A stretch of DNA of 57,273 nt from Caballeronia grimmiae (GCF_000698555.1 NZ_JFHE01000035.1:1-57273); one strand, 5' to 3'. Shown: positions 31,827 through 40,185, counted from the first letter of the stretch. Program-made: numbers and translations. Notes: generated by a model not told the origin, from the letters alone.

Positions 31827-34409
31827 TTGGCGTTTCAATCGACACTGCCATTCGATGCGACGGCCTCGCGCATCGACCCGCTCACGCTATTGCGAGCGTT
31901 GCCCGCTCGCGAAGGCCGCTGGGACGAACTGCGCGATGCATCGGGACAGCTGCGCGAGCCGTGGCGTCACTTCTTCGATCTGCTGGGCGAACAGGGCATC
32001 GCGCGTCTCGACGATAACGTCGCCGCAGTCGCGCAACAGGTCCGCGACAACGACATCACGTACAACGTCTATGCCGATAACGGCGAGCCCCGAGCATGGT
32101 CGCTCGATCTGCTGCCGCTCGTGATCGACGAGGACGAATGGGCCGCTATCGAACGCGGCGTGGCGCAGCGGGCGCGTCTGTTGGAGGCCATCGTCGCGGA
32201 TGTCTATGGTCCTCAAACGCTCCTTGAACGCGGGCTTCTACCGGGTGCGCTCGTGTTCGGGCATCCCGGCTATCTGCGTTCGGTGAAGGGCTTCGTGCCG
32301 CCGAACGGGCGCTTCCTGCAGATCGTCGCGGTCGATCTCGCGCGATCGCCATCGGGTGCATGGACGGTCATCGCGCATCGCACGGAAGCGCCTTCCGGAC
32401 TGGGCTATGCACTGGAGAACCGGCTGATCGTCGCCAGCCTCTTCACCGAGCCTTTCCGTGCGATGCGCGTAAGCCGCCTCGCATCGATGTATTCGCAACT
32501 CGTGGCTACGCTCGCGCAAGCGGCACGCGCGACGATGCGCGACGACGAAGCCGATCGCAACGATGCGCCGCACATTGCGTTGCTGAGTCCGGGCCCTTTC
32601 AGCGAGACCTATTTCGAGCATGTGTTTCTCGCGCGCTATCTCGGCGTGACGCTCGTCGAAGGCAAGGACCTGACGGTACGTCAGGACAAGCTCTACCTCA
32701 AGACGCTTGTGGGCCTTTCGCGTGTGCATGCCGTGCTGCGCCGTCTCGACGATGCGTTCTGCGACCCGGTCGAACTGCGCGCGGACTCGAGCATCGGCGT
32801 GCCCGGTCTTTTGCAGGTGATGCGTGCGGGCAACGTGGCGATATCGAACGTGCCGGGCGCGGGCTTCGCCGAATCGCCGGCGTTCAATGCGTTCTTGCCC
32901 GGCATCGCCGATGCGTTGCTGGATGAAGCCCTCGAACTGCCGACGGTTCCCACATGGTGGTGCGGCGAAGAGGCGGCCCGCCGTGAAGCGTTCGAACAGC
33001 TCGATGCCGCGTTGCTCGTGCCGACGTGGCCGGGTGTGCAGGCGGATCATGTGCCCGGTATCGAAGCGGGCGTGCAGCAGCTCGCGCAATGGCGCGAGCG
33101 TATCGAGCATGCGCCCGATGGGTTTACGGTGCAGGAGAACTTGCCGTTCTCGTGCGCGCCGCGCTTCCACGATGGCGCGCTCGGCGCGCGTCCGTGCGTA
33201 ATGCGCGCCTACGCGATCGCCGATATCGACGGGACATGGCGCGTCATGCCCGGAGGCTTCACGCGCCTTGCAGCCGATCAACGTGCGACGGTATCCATGC
33301 AGTTCGGCGGCAGCAGCGTCGATACATGGGTGCTGTCGAGCCATGCCGTACCGGCTGCGCCGCTGCGCCCTTCGATGCAGCCCGGTGATCTGCGCAAGCA
33401 TCGCATCGTATCGAGCCGTGCCGCCGAGAATCTTTTCTGGGCAGGCCGCTATGGCGAACGCGCAGAAAACAACGTGCGCCTGTGCCGCCTGTTGCTCGGT
33501 TCACTCGATACGAGCGACGCCGATGCGATGTTCAGTACGCTCGTCGAACTTGCGACGCAATGCGGCCTCATCCCGTCGATCGACACGCTCGCACGTAGTT
33601 CGCCGCATGCGTTCGAGCGTCTGCTCGTTGCGGGGCTGGCGGAGCATGCGACGGCGACGAGCATCGGCGGCAATCTCGCGGATCAGACGCGCGCATGCGG
33701 CGAGATACGCGACAGGCTTTCGACCGATCACTGGCGCACCATCCTCGCATCGCGCAACGACTTTCGCGATGCGCTTGCGCGTCTCGGCCTGGCATCGCCG
33801 GAAGCGGGCGCCGATTATGACCGGGTGATGCTCGCCGGCGCGCTCGAACATCTTGCGACGCAGCTCCTTGCGATCAGCGGCGCGCAAGGCGATCGCATGA
33901 CGCGCGATCAGGCATGGCGGCTCATCTTCATCGGGCGGATGATCGAACGCGTATCGACGATGGCGACCTTCTTACGCGTCGCCGCCGAGCACAGCACGCT
34001 CGGTTTGCCCGCGGGCTTCGATCTGCTATTGCAGCTCTTCGACAGTACGTTGACGTATCGCTCGCTTTATCCGGGGCGAATAGAAGTGCCTGCGCTCATC
34101 GATCTGATCGTGGTGGATCGGACCAATCCGCGCGGACTCTATGGCGTCTATGCACGCCTGTGTGCGAAGCTCGATGAAATAGCCGCTGCGGCGGGAGGGA
34201 GTCGGCACGGAAGTTTCTCTGGAATCCTTAACGAACTGAATGCGTTGCCTCCACTCGAAGCGCTTTGCGAAACGGACGACGACGGCCGCCATGTCAATCT
34301 CGTTCGCTTATGCAACTCGATGATCGCATCGGTGAGCGCCGCGTCGAGCGAGATCAGCGCGCGTTATTTCAGTCATGCCAACCCGCTTGCTGCGCAGGTT
34401 TCATCATGA
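31827..34409 (+). CDS. fused circularly permuted ATP-grasp plus alpha-E protein
   Basis: This 860-residue protein joins in one chain what the 24.6-27.2 kb pair encodes separately. Residues about 60-510 are the permuted ATP-grasp domain (NVYADNGEPRAWSLDLLP, RFLQIVAVDLARSPSGAWTV, ALENRLIVASLF, FSETYFEHVFLARYLGVTLV). Its end reads RVMPGGFTRLAADQRATVSMQFGG. From about residue 525 the alpha-E domain begins (IVSSRAAENLFWAGRYGERAENN) and shows a second motif, RLIFIGRMIERVSTM. ATP-grasp metal and nucleotide positions differ from those in the stand-alone paralogue: EDNLRVPSG is replaced by a HRTEAPSGLGYALENR stretch, so the two may differ in activity. It starts 42 bases after the DUF2126 gene and overlaps the last transglutaminase gene by four bases, indicating one operon. 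Confidence 0.93.
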   Translation: MAFQSTLPFDATASRIDPLTLLRALPAREGRWDELRDASGQLREPWRHFFDLLGEQGIARLDDNVAAVAQQVRDNDITYNVYADNGEPRAWSLDLLPLVIDEDEWAAIERGVAQRARLLEAIVADVYGPQTLLERGLLPGALVFGHPGYLRSVKGFVPPNGRFLQIVAVDLARSPSGAWTVIAHRTEAPSGLGYALENRLIVASLFTEPFRAMRVSRLASMYSQLVATLAQAARATMRDDEADRNDAPHIALLSPGPFSETYFEHVFLARYLGVTLVEGKDLTVRQDKLYLKTLVGLSRVHAVLRRLDDAFCDPVELRADSSIGVPGLLQVMRAGNVAISNVPGAGFAESPAFNAFLPGIADALLDEALELPTVPTWWCGEEAARREAFEQLDAALLVPTWPGVQADHVPGIEAGVQQLAQWRERIEHAPDGFTVQENLPFSCAPRFHDGALGARPCVMRAYAIADIDGTWRVMPGGFTRLAADQRATVSMQFGGSSVDTWVLSSHAVPAAPLRPSMQPGDLRKHRIVSSRAAENLFWAGRYGERAENNVRLCRLLLGSLDTSDADAMFSTLVELATQCGLIPSIDTLARSSPHAFERLLVAGLAEHATATSIGGNLADQTRACGEIRDRLSTDHWRTILASRNDFRDALARLGLASPEAGADYDRVMLAGALEHLATQLLAISGAQGDRMTRDQAWRLIFIGRMIERVSTMATFLRVAAEHSTLGLPAGFDLLLQLFDSTLTYRSLYPGRIEVPALIDLIVVDRTNPRGLYGVYARLCAKLDEIAAAAGGSRHGSFSGILNELNALPPLEALCETDDDGRHVNLVRLCNSMIASVSAASSEISARYFSHANPLAAQVSS

Positions 34410-35314
34410 ACGGGACGCTCGACGCCAGCGATAAATCCACGACGCTTGCAGTCACCCATCGCACGACCTATCGCTATTCGACGCCTGTCGAAATCGCGCA
34501 GCATCTGGCGACCATTCGTCCGTTGCATTGTCCGTGGCAGCAGGTGATCGCACATACGGAGCGCATCGAACCGCCGCCGTCGTATGTGCACAGCCGTGTC
34601 GATGCATTCGGCAACGACGTGCTTTACTTCTCGCTCGATGCGCCGCACGAACGCCTTTCGATGACGAGCGAAACCACGGTGCGTCTGAGTCCGCGCTGGA
34701 ACAAGCTCGATCCGAATGCGACGCCAGCCTGGGAAGAAGTCGCGCACAGGCTGCGCTTTTGCGCGGGCGCGGCTTTCGTGGCGGAGAGCGAGTACTGCTA
34801 TGCGTCGCCCAACATCGTGATGAATGAAGCACTGCGCGATTACGCACGAGCGAGCTTCACGAAGGGCACGCCGCTGATTGCGGGCGCGATCGACCTCATG
34901 CATCGCATTCATGCCGACTTCGAATACCGTCCCTTGTCGACGGCATTCGACACGCCGGCCACACGTGCATTCGAACTCAAACACGGCGTATGTCAGGACT
35001 TCGCACAAGTGATGATCGGATGTCTGCGTGCTTTGGGCCTGCCTGCGCGCTATGTCAGCGGCTATTTGCGCAACGATCCGCCGCCGGGCCATCCACGTCT
35101 GATCGGCGCCGATGCCTCTCATGCGTGGATTTCACTGCATTGCCCGCAAAGCGGATGGATCGACCTCGATCCCACTAACGATGTCCTTGCCGATCTCGAT
35201 CACGTGACATTAGCGACGGGCCGCGATTACAGCGACGTCTCGTTGTTGCGCGGCATGATATTGGGCGGCGGTTCGCATCACGTCGATGTGGCGGTGAACG
35301 TGCTCGCACTGTGA
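34406..35314 (+). CDS. transglutaminase-like cysteine peptidase family protein
   Basis: This 302-residue protein has the bacterial transglutaminase N-terminal beta domain (TLAVTHRTTYRYSTPVEIAQ) and a papain-like core: Cys near 195 in KHGVCQDFAQ, His near 238 in DASHAWISL and Asp near 254 in WIDLDPTND. Such proteins are predicted peptidases, amidases or acyltransferases acting on ATP-grasp products. The start overlaps the previous stop (ATGA), so it is translated with the ATP-grasp/alpha-E fusion. With the DUF2126 protein it gives the island two transglutaminase-like enzymes, which might act on different bonds of one product. Confidence 0.93.
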   Translation: MNGTLDASDKSTTLAVTHRTTYRYSTPVEIAQHLATIRPLHCPWQQVIAHTERIEPPPSYVHSRVDAFGNDVLYFSLDAPHERLSMTSETTVRLSPRWNKLDPNATPAWEEVAHRLRFCAGAAFVAESEYCYASPNIVMNEALRDYARASFTKGTPLIAGAIDLMHRIHADFEYRPLSTAFDTPATRAFELKHGVCQDFAQVMIGCLRALGLPARYVSGYLRNDPPPGHPRLIGADASHAWISLHCPQSGWIDLDPTNDVLADLDHVTLATGRDYSDVSLLRGMILGGGSHHVDVAVNVLAL

Positions 35315-35336
35315 GCACCTGGCGCTAAGTAACGCG

Positions 35337-36089
35337 TCAGCTCTGCGCGCGCCGCAGTCGCTCCCTGCTGTTGATGAGATGCAGACGCATCGCGGTGCGG
35401 GCCGAATCGGCGTCGTTGCGCTCGATCGCGTCCGCGATCTGCTCGTGCTCGCGATTCACGCGCAGCAGATAATCGGCGTACTCGTCGTGCGGAATCGCCG
35501 TGGCCGTCAGCCGCGTGCGCGGGAACATGCGCAAGCCGAGATGCTCCATGATTTCGACGAAATAGCGATTGCCCGTCGCGTGCGCGATCTCGAGATGGAA
35601 GCGAAAGTCCGGTGAGACCGTGTCCGCCGCGCTGTCCACGCTGCCCGCGAAATCGTCGAGCGCGGCGCGCATCTTCGTGAGCCTCGCGGCATCGCTGCGC
35701 ATGGCCGCAAGGCCCGCGGATTCGGTCTCCAGACTGATGCGCAATTCTAGGATCGCGAGCGCATCCATCGAGCCGGCAACATCGGCGGGATCGAGTTGCA
35801 AAAGCGGTGATGCCGCCGCTTCACACACGAACGTGCCGATGCCATGCCGCGTCTCCACGAGCCCCGCTGCCTGCAACCGCGACAAGGCTTCGCGCACGAC
35901 AGTCCGGCTCACGCCGTAGCGTTGCACCATCTCGGCTTCCGTCGCGATCCTGCTACCCGCCGATAGCGCGTGCGATTCGATCTGCGCGCGCAGCGCATCG
36001 ACGAGTTGTGTCGTCAGACTGCGCCGCGCACCGGGCGCGTGTGATATCGCTGCATTGGCGAAGACAAACGAATCGGGCGGTGGCGTCAC
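35337..36089 (-). CDS. GntR-family (FadR subfamily, FCD domain) transcriptional regulator
   Basis: This 250-residue repressor-like protein has an N-terminal winged helix (LTTQLVDALRAQIESHALSA with the recognition segment YGVSRTVVREALSRLQAAG) and a C-terminal all-helical FCD ligand domain with metal-ligand histidines (FHLEIAHATGN and related). The start is taken as GTG because an AGGAG box sits four bases before it; the frame continues upstream through the intergenic region, where sequence looks regulatory rather than coding. It is divergent from the uronate dehydrogenase gene with 136 bases between, so it very likely controls that gene and the transporter behind it. The ligand would be a hexuronate or an aldarate. 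Confidence 0.9.
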   Translation of the reverse strand: MTPPPDSFVFANAAISHAPGARRSLTTQLVDALRAQIESHALSAGSRIATEAEMVQRYGVSRTVVREALSRLQAAGLVETRHGIGTFVCEAAASPLLQLDPADVAGSMDALAILELRISLETESAGLAAMRSDAARLTKMRAALDDFAGSVDSAADTVSPDFRFHLEIAHATGNRYFVEIMEHLGLRMFPRTRLTATAIPHDEYADYLLRVNREHEQIADAIERNDADSARTAMRLHLINSRERLRRAQS

Positions 36090-36106
36090 GGCGCTCCTGT
36101 GTGGTT

Positions 36107-36123
36107 TTGACAAGCGTTGACAA
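36107..36123. repeat. direct repeats TTGACAA with one-helical-turn spacing
   Basis: TTGACAA occurs at 36107-36113 and again at 36117-36123, so the copies are ten bases apart and face the same side of the DNA. Each copy contains TTGACA, the ideal -35 hexamer. They lie in the control region shared by the GntR gene and uronate dehydrogenase, where they could be half-sites, a promoter element, or both. Confidence 0.7.
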
Positions 36124-36145
36124 ATCGTCCGGTAAGTGATGATAT
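36117..36145 (+). promoter_or_regulatory. candidate promoter of the uronate operon
   Basis: A perfect -35 hexamer TTGACA (36117-36122) is followed after 17 bases by TGATAT (36140-36145), a partial -10 match with an upstream TGATGA. Transcription would start near 36152, right at the palindromic candidate operator, a geometry that suits repression. Confidence 0.45.
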
Positions 36146-36152
36146 GCGCCAT

Positions 36153-36168
36153 GTTGTGATATGACAAC
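36153..36168. promoter_or_regulatory. candidate GntR/FCD operator
   Basis: GTTGT and ACAAC form a perfect inverted repeat around GATATG. FCD-type regulators typically bind short palindromes containing TNGT and ACNA half-sites, which this fits. It lies 57 bases before the uronate dehydrogenase start, downstream of the candidate promoter. Confidence 0.5.
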
Positions 36169-36225
36169 GTACAAGAAACGCGCGCAGGGTAATCCCTAGT
36201 CGTGAATGCAGGAGACAAAATTCGC

Positions 36226-37074
36226 ATGGCATACCAAACAGACGCGCCAGGGCAAGGCGACGGCTTTACACGCTTGCTGCTGACGGGCGCAGCGGGTGGC
36301 ATCGGCAAGGCAATCCGGCATCGCGTGGCCGAGTTCGCACAAGGCATTCGAATCTCGGATTTACCGGGCGCGATCTCGAACGACGCCGCGCCGCACGAGG
36401 AAGTCGTGCCCTGCGATCTCGCAGACCGCCAGGCAGTGGACGCACTCGTCGCCGGTTGCGATGCGATCGTTCATCTCGGGGGCGTATCGGTGGAGCGGCC
36501 CTTCGAGGAAATTCTGGAAGCGAACATCAAGGGCGTTTTCCATCTTTACGAAGCGGCGCGCCGTCATGGCGTGAAGCGCATTGTGTTCGCAAGCTCGAAC
36601 CACGTCACCGGGTTTTATCGGCAGGATGAACGGATCGATGCCAGCGCGCGCAAGCGGCCCGATGGCTACTACGGACTGTCGAAGTCTTTCGGCGAAGACA
36701 TGGCCCAGCTGTACTTCGACCGCTACGGCATCGAGACCGTGAGCATTCGCATCGGCTCGGTGTTTCCGGAGCCGAAGGACCGCCGCATGATGGCGACGTG
36801 GATGAGCTACGACGACTTCCACGACCTCCTGCGGCGCGCGCTTTTCACGCCGGACGTGGGGCACACGATCGTGTTCGGGACGTCCGCGAACGCGTACACC
36901 TGGTGGGACAACCGCGACGCCGCGCATCTGGGATTCACCCCGCGAGACTCGTCCGAGCAGTTCCGCGCGAAGGTGGAAGCGACGCCGCCGCCCGCCGCCG
37001 ACGACCCGGTCGCCGTCCTTCAAGGCGGCGCATTCACGACGATCGGGCCGTTCGATCCGCTGCCGCCGGTTTAA
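36226..37074 (+). CDS. udh: uronate dehydrogenase (NAD-dependent SDR/epimerase fold)
   Basis: This 282-residue extended SDR enzyme oxidises glucuronate or galacturonate to the aldaro-lactone, the first step of the oxidative hexuronate route. The N-terminal LLLTGAAGGIGKAIR binds NAD. The active-site block is in FASSNHVTGFYRQDERID (serine) and YYGLSKSFGED (Tyr-x-x-x-Lys). The stretch FDRYGIETVSIRIGSVFPEP and the ending ADDPVAVLQGGAF align by memory with characterised uronate dehydrogenase from Pseudomonas. The start is the ATG behind GGAGAC; another ATG 24 bases earlier lies upstream of that ribosome site. Lactonase and aldarate dehydratase genes are not in the window. The following ABC importer probably brings in the substrate. 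Confidence 0.93.
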   Translation: MAYQTDAPGQGDGFTRLLLTGAAGGIGKAIRHRVAEFAQGIRISDLPGAISNDAAPHEEVVPCDLADRQAVDALVAGCDAIVHLGGVSVERPFEEILEANIKGVFHLYEAARRHGVKRIVFASSNHVTGFYRQDERIDASARKRPDGYYGLSKSFGEDMAQLYFDRYGIETVSIRIGSVFPEPKDRRMMATWMSYDDFHDLLRRALFTPDVGHTIVFGTSANAYTWWDNRDAAHLGFTPRDSSEQFRAKVEATPPPAADDPVAVLQGGAFTTIGPFDPLPPV

Positions 37075-37195
37075 TGCATGCCGCATGCAACATGCTGAAT
37101 GCCATCGCGCGTAGTCAGTCGTCATACGTCAACTACGCTCGTTTGGCATAGCTGGCCGAACCGAAGTCTGCGCCCTGTCAAAGGACATCGCTGCC

Positions 37196-37942
37196 ATGTT
37201 TTCTCTCGACTTCTCTCCATTGCTGCCGTACTGGCCGACGTTCCTTCTGGGTGCCTGGCTCACGCTCAAGATGACGTGCGTGGCCGTGTTCTTCGGCCTG
37301 ATACTCGGCATGGCCGTGGCCTTCGCCAAACGCGCGAAAGTACCCGTCGTGTCGCGCCTCTGCATCGTTTATGTCGAGGCCGTGCGCAACACGCCGTTTC
37401 TCGTGCAGATCTTCCTGCTGTACTTCGGGCTGGCGAGCATCGGCTTACGCATGCCGACCTTTGCGGCTGCCGCGCTTGCGATGACCATCAACATCGGCGC
37501 TTACGCAGCCGAGATCATTCGTGCCGGTCTCGAATCGGTGCCTCGCGGACAGATCGAAGCCGCCGAATGTCTTGGGCTGCCGAAGTGGCGTATCGGCTGG
37601 CATGTGATGCTGCAGCCGTCGATCGAAAAGGTGTATCCGGCACTCACCAGCCAGTTCTTGCTGATGATGCAAGCCTCCGCGATTGCCTCGCAGATATCGG
37701 CTGAAGAGCTCACGGCCGTCGCCAACACAGTGCAGTCCGATACGTTCCGCTCACTGGAAACTTACATCGTGGTGGCTGCGCTCTATCTGGCGCTGTCCTT
37801 GCTCATCAAACTCATTGCGTGGGCCATCGGCGAGCATGTGTTCAAGCGCCGCCGCGCGATCCGCCTTGCGGCCAAACGTGCGGGCAAGACGCCGCCGGAT
37901 CAGCAGCGCATCGACACGGTCATTCCCGGGGGCGCGGCATGA
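37196..37942 (+). CDS. polar-amino-acid-type ABC transporter permease 1
   Basis: This 248-residue inner-membrane permease belongs to the polar amino acid uptake family (HisM/GltJ type). It has several hydrophobic helices and the ATPase-docking EAA-like loop RGQIEAAECLGLPKWRIGWH. Family markers are VEAVRNTPFLVQIFLLYFGL near residue 60 and a positively charged C-terminal tail. It overlaps the next permease by four bases and lies 121 bases after uronate dehydrogenase. The operon position suggests a uronate or aldarate substrate, although the family usually carries amino acids. Confidence 0.93.
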   Translation: MFSLDFSPLLPYWPTFLLGAWLTLKMTCVAVFFGLILGMAVAFAKRAKVPVVSRLCIVYVEAVRNTPFLVQIFLLYFGLASIGLRMPTFAAAALAMTINIGAYAAEIIRAGLESVPRGQIEAAECLGLPKWRIGWHVMLQPSIEKVYPALTSQFLLMMQASAIASQISAEELTAVANTVQSDTFRSLETYIVVAALYLALSLLIKLIAWAIGEHVFKRRRAIRLAAKRAGKTPPDQQRIDTVIPGGAA

Positions 37943-38592
37943 GCGGCGGATTCACATACTCTCATCTCGTCTATCTGGTGCAATCCATCGGCTGGACGCT
38001 GGTGCTGTCCGCGCTTGCGTTCGTGCTCGGAGGAATAGGCGGCTTCGCCGTGATGCTCGCGCGCATCTCGCCGCGCCGGTGGCTCGCGCGGGCGGCGCTC
38101 GTGTTCATCGAAGCGATTCAGGGCATCCCGTTGCTGATTCTGTTGTTCATCGTGTACTTCGGGCTGTCGGTCTATGGCTATCAAGTGCCCGCCCTCGTCG
38201 CGGCAGGCATGGCGTTGATGGTCTATTCGAGCGCTTATCTCGGCGATATCTGGCGCGGCTGTATCGAAGCGATGCCGAAGCCGCAATGGGAAGCCGCCGA
38301 GTGCCTGTCGCTTTCGCGCTGGCAAAGCCTGCGGCTCGTGATCATTCCGCAGGCCATGCGCCTCGCCTTGCCGCCGACGGTCGGCTTTCTCGTGCAGCTC
38401 ATCAAGATGACGTCGCTTGCTTCGGTGATCGGCTTCATTGAATTGACGCGTGCGGGCCAGATCATCAACAACTCGATCTTCCAGCCATTCCTCATCTTCG
38501 GATTGGTCGGCGTGTTCTATTTCCTGCTGTGCTATCCGCTCTCGCGCTGGAGCCAATCGATGGAGAACAAGCTCAATGTCAGCAATCGTTAA
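37939..38592 (+). CDS. polar-amino-acid-type ABC transporter permease 2
   Basis: This 217-residue permease would form a heterodimer with the preceding one. It carries the same family blocks: LVFIEAIQGIPLLILLFIVYF, the EAA-like loop PQWEAAECLSLSRWQSLR and LVQLIKMTSLASVIGFIEL near the C-terminus. The start is at the ATGA overlap; the frame reads further upstream but only through the preceding gene. It overlaps the ATPase gene by 17 bases, so the transporter genes are tightly coupled. Confidence 0.94.
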   Translation: MSGGFTYSHLVYLVQSIGWTLVLSALAFVLGGIGGFAVMLARISPRRWLARAALVFIEAIQGIPLLILLFIVYFGLSVYGYQVPALVAAGMALMVYSSAYLGDIWRGCIEAMPKPQWEAAECLSLSRWQSLRLVIIPQAMRLALPPTVGFLVQLIKMTSLASVIGFIELTRAGQIINNSIFQPFLIFGLVGVFYFLLCYPLSRWSQSMENKLNVSNR

Positions 38593-39304
38593 GGTCGACG
38601 ATATTCACAAGAGCTTCGGCTCCAATCACGTGCTCAAGGGCGTTTCCTTCGAGGTCAACAAGGGCGAGATGATTGCTGTGATCGGCGCGAGCGGCTCCGG
38701 CAAGAGCACGGCCTTGCGCTGCATCGACCGGCTCGAGACCGTGGATCAGGGGCAAATCGAAGTGTGCGGCATTCGCGTCGATGATCCCAAGGTCGATTTG
38801 CATCACTTGAGGCGCGAAGTCGGCATCGTATTTCAAAGCTATAACCTGTTCCTGCACCTGACGGTCGAAGAGAACATCATGCTCGCGCTGCGGCACGTCA
38901 AAAAAATGCCGCGCGACGAAGCGCGGCGCATTGCGTTGAACGTGCTGGAGCAAGTGGGACTCGGGCCAAAGGCCGATGCGTATCCCGAACAGTTATCGGG
39001 CGGACAGCAGCAGCGCGTGGCGATTGCGCGTTCGCTTGCCATGTCGCCGAAGGTCATGCTGTTCGACGAAGTGACCTCCGCACTGGACCCGCAACTCACG
39101 GGCGAAGTGCTGCGCGTGATGGAGGACCTCGCCGCGGACGGCATGACGATGCTGCTCGTCACGCATGAAATGGCCTTCGCCAAGCGCGTGGCGGATCGCA
39201 TCATCTACATGCATCACGGCAAGGTCTGGGAGGTGGGCGATGGCGGGATGCTGGACGCCCCGCGCACGCCCGAACTGCGAGCGTTCCTCGATAACGGTCT
39301 TTAA
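38576..39304 (+). CDS. polar-amino-acid-type ABC transporter ATP-binding protein
   Basis: This 242-residue ATPase drives the two permeases above. Walker A is GASGSGKST near residue 37, the Q-loop is VFQSYNLFLHLTVEEN, the signature is LSGGQQQRVAIARSLA and Walker B is VMLFDEVTSALDP. The terminal YMHHGKVWEVGD is typical of the GlnQ/HisP branch. Length is normal. The start lies inside the end of the previous gene. Confidence 0.95.
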   Translation: MSAIVKVDDIHKSFGSNHVLKGVSFEVNKGEMIAVIGASGSGKSTALRCIDRLETVDQGQIEVCGIRVDDPKVDLHHLRREVGIVFQSYNLFLHLTVEENIMLALRHVKKMPRDEARRIALNVLEQVGLGPKADAYPEQLSGGQQQRVAIARSLAMSPKVMLFDEVTSALDPQLTGEVLRVMEDLAADGMTMLLVTHEMAFAKRVADRIIYMHHGKVWEVGDGGMLDAPRTPELRAFLDNGL

Positions 39305-39347
39305 TCGGCTTCAACTTCTTGCACATTCATAACGACGGAGACACCAC

Positions 39348-40142
39348 TTGAAAGCCAGTAAATTCATTGCACGCGCTGCTTTGGCAACCTTCATGTTCGC
39401 GGGCGCGATGCATAGCGCGATGGCCGATCAACTCGACGACATCAAGAAAGCGGGCGTGGTTCGCGTCGCCATCGCCATGGGCACGCCGCTTTTCAGCTAT
39501 GCCGACGAGAACCTCAAGCCGGCCGGCTCTGATGTCGATACCGCTGCGGCGCTTGCCAAAGACCTCGGCGTGAAGCTGGAACTCGTGCAGATCACCAACG
39601 CGGCGCGCGTGCCGACCTTACAGGCGAAGCGCGCGGACCTCGTCATCGCTGATCTTTCCATCACGCCGGAGCGTGCAAAGGTAGTCGATTTCTCGACGCC
39701 GTACGCGGTCATCACGATCATCGTGGGCGGCATCAATAGCGCGAAGGTGAAGGACTATGCGGATCTCGATGGCAAGACGGTCGGCCTCACGCGTGCAACC
39801 GTCAACGACACGCTGACGACGCAGCTCGCCAAGGGCGCGCAGATTCAGCGCTATGAAGACGACGCGACGCTCATCACGTCGATGGTGACAGGCCAGATCG
39901 ACGTGTTCTCGAGCACGCCGTCGAACCTGCAGGAAATGCAGCGCCGCGCGCCGCAACGCCACATCGAGATGAAATTCGAGCAGAAGAATTTCGATCTTGG
40001 CATTGCGATGAACAAGGACCAGCCGCGTCTGAAGGAGTGGGTGAACAACTGGGTTCACACGAACATGCAGAACGGCAATCTCAATACGATCTACAAGAAG
40101 TACCACGGCCGTGACTTGCCGGATGCCGTGCGCAAGAGCTAG
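39348..40142 (+). CDS. ABC transporter periplasmic binding protein (SBP family 3), TTG start
   Basis: This 264-residue solute-binding protein starts at TTG, preceded by CGGAG eight bases upstream. The signal peptide covers roughly the first 26 residues (KASKFIARAALATFMFAGAM, then HSAMA before DQ). Family 3 markers follow: KKAGVVRVAIAMGTPLFSY, GSDVDTAAALAKDLGVKLEL, ADLVIADLSITPERAKVVDF and the second lobe around GKTVGLTRATVNDT. The TPERA arginine usually clamps the ligand carboxylate, which would also serve a uronate. As the last gene of the operon it is followed by the hairpin at 40152-40176. Confidence 0.94.
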   Translation: MKASKFIARAALATFMFAGAMHSAMADQLDDIKKAGVVRVAIAMGTPLFSYADENLKPAGSDVDTAAALAKDLGVKLELVQITNAARVPTLQAKRADLVIADLSITPERAKVVDFSTPYAVITIIVGGINSAKVKDYADLDGKTVGLTRATVNDTLTTQLAKGAQIQRYEDDATLITSMVTGQIDVFSSTPSNLQEMQRRAPQRHIEMKFEQKNFDLGIAMNKDQPRLKEWVNNWVHTNMQNGNLNTIYKKYHGRDLPDAVRKS

Positions 40143-40151
40143 GTCGTTCTG

Positions 40152-40176
40152 GAAGCGGCGGATTATCCGCCGCTTC
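40152..40176. terminator. strong hairpin between convergent genes, probable bidirectional transcription end
   Basis: An 11-bp perfect stem (GAAGCGGCGGA with TCCGCCGCTTC) and a three-base loop lie between the binding-protein gene and the convergent reductase gene. No T-run follows on either strand, so it is an imperfect intrinsic terminator or a 3'-end stabiliser serving both transcripts. Confidence 0.65.
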
Positions 40177-40185
40177 GTGAGGCCA

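Noticed and set aside
36090..36347. N-terminal extension of the GntR regulator
   Set aside because: The frame stays open upstream, but it runs through the candidate promoter and operator and into the udh gene; the GTG with an AGGAG site fits the family start.
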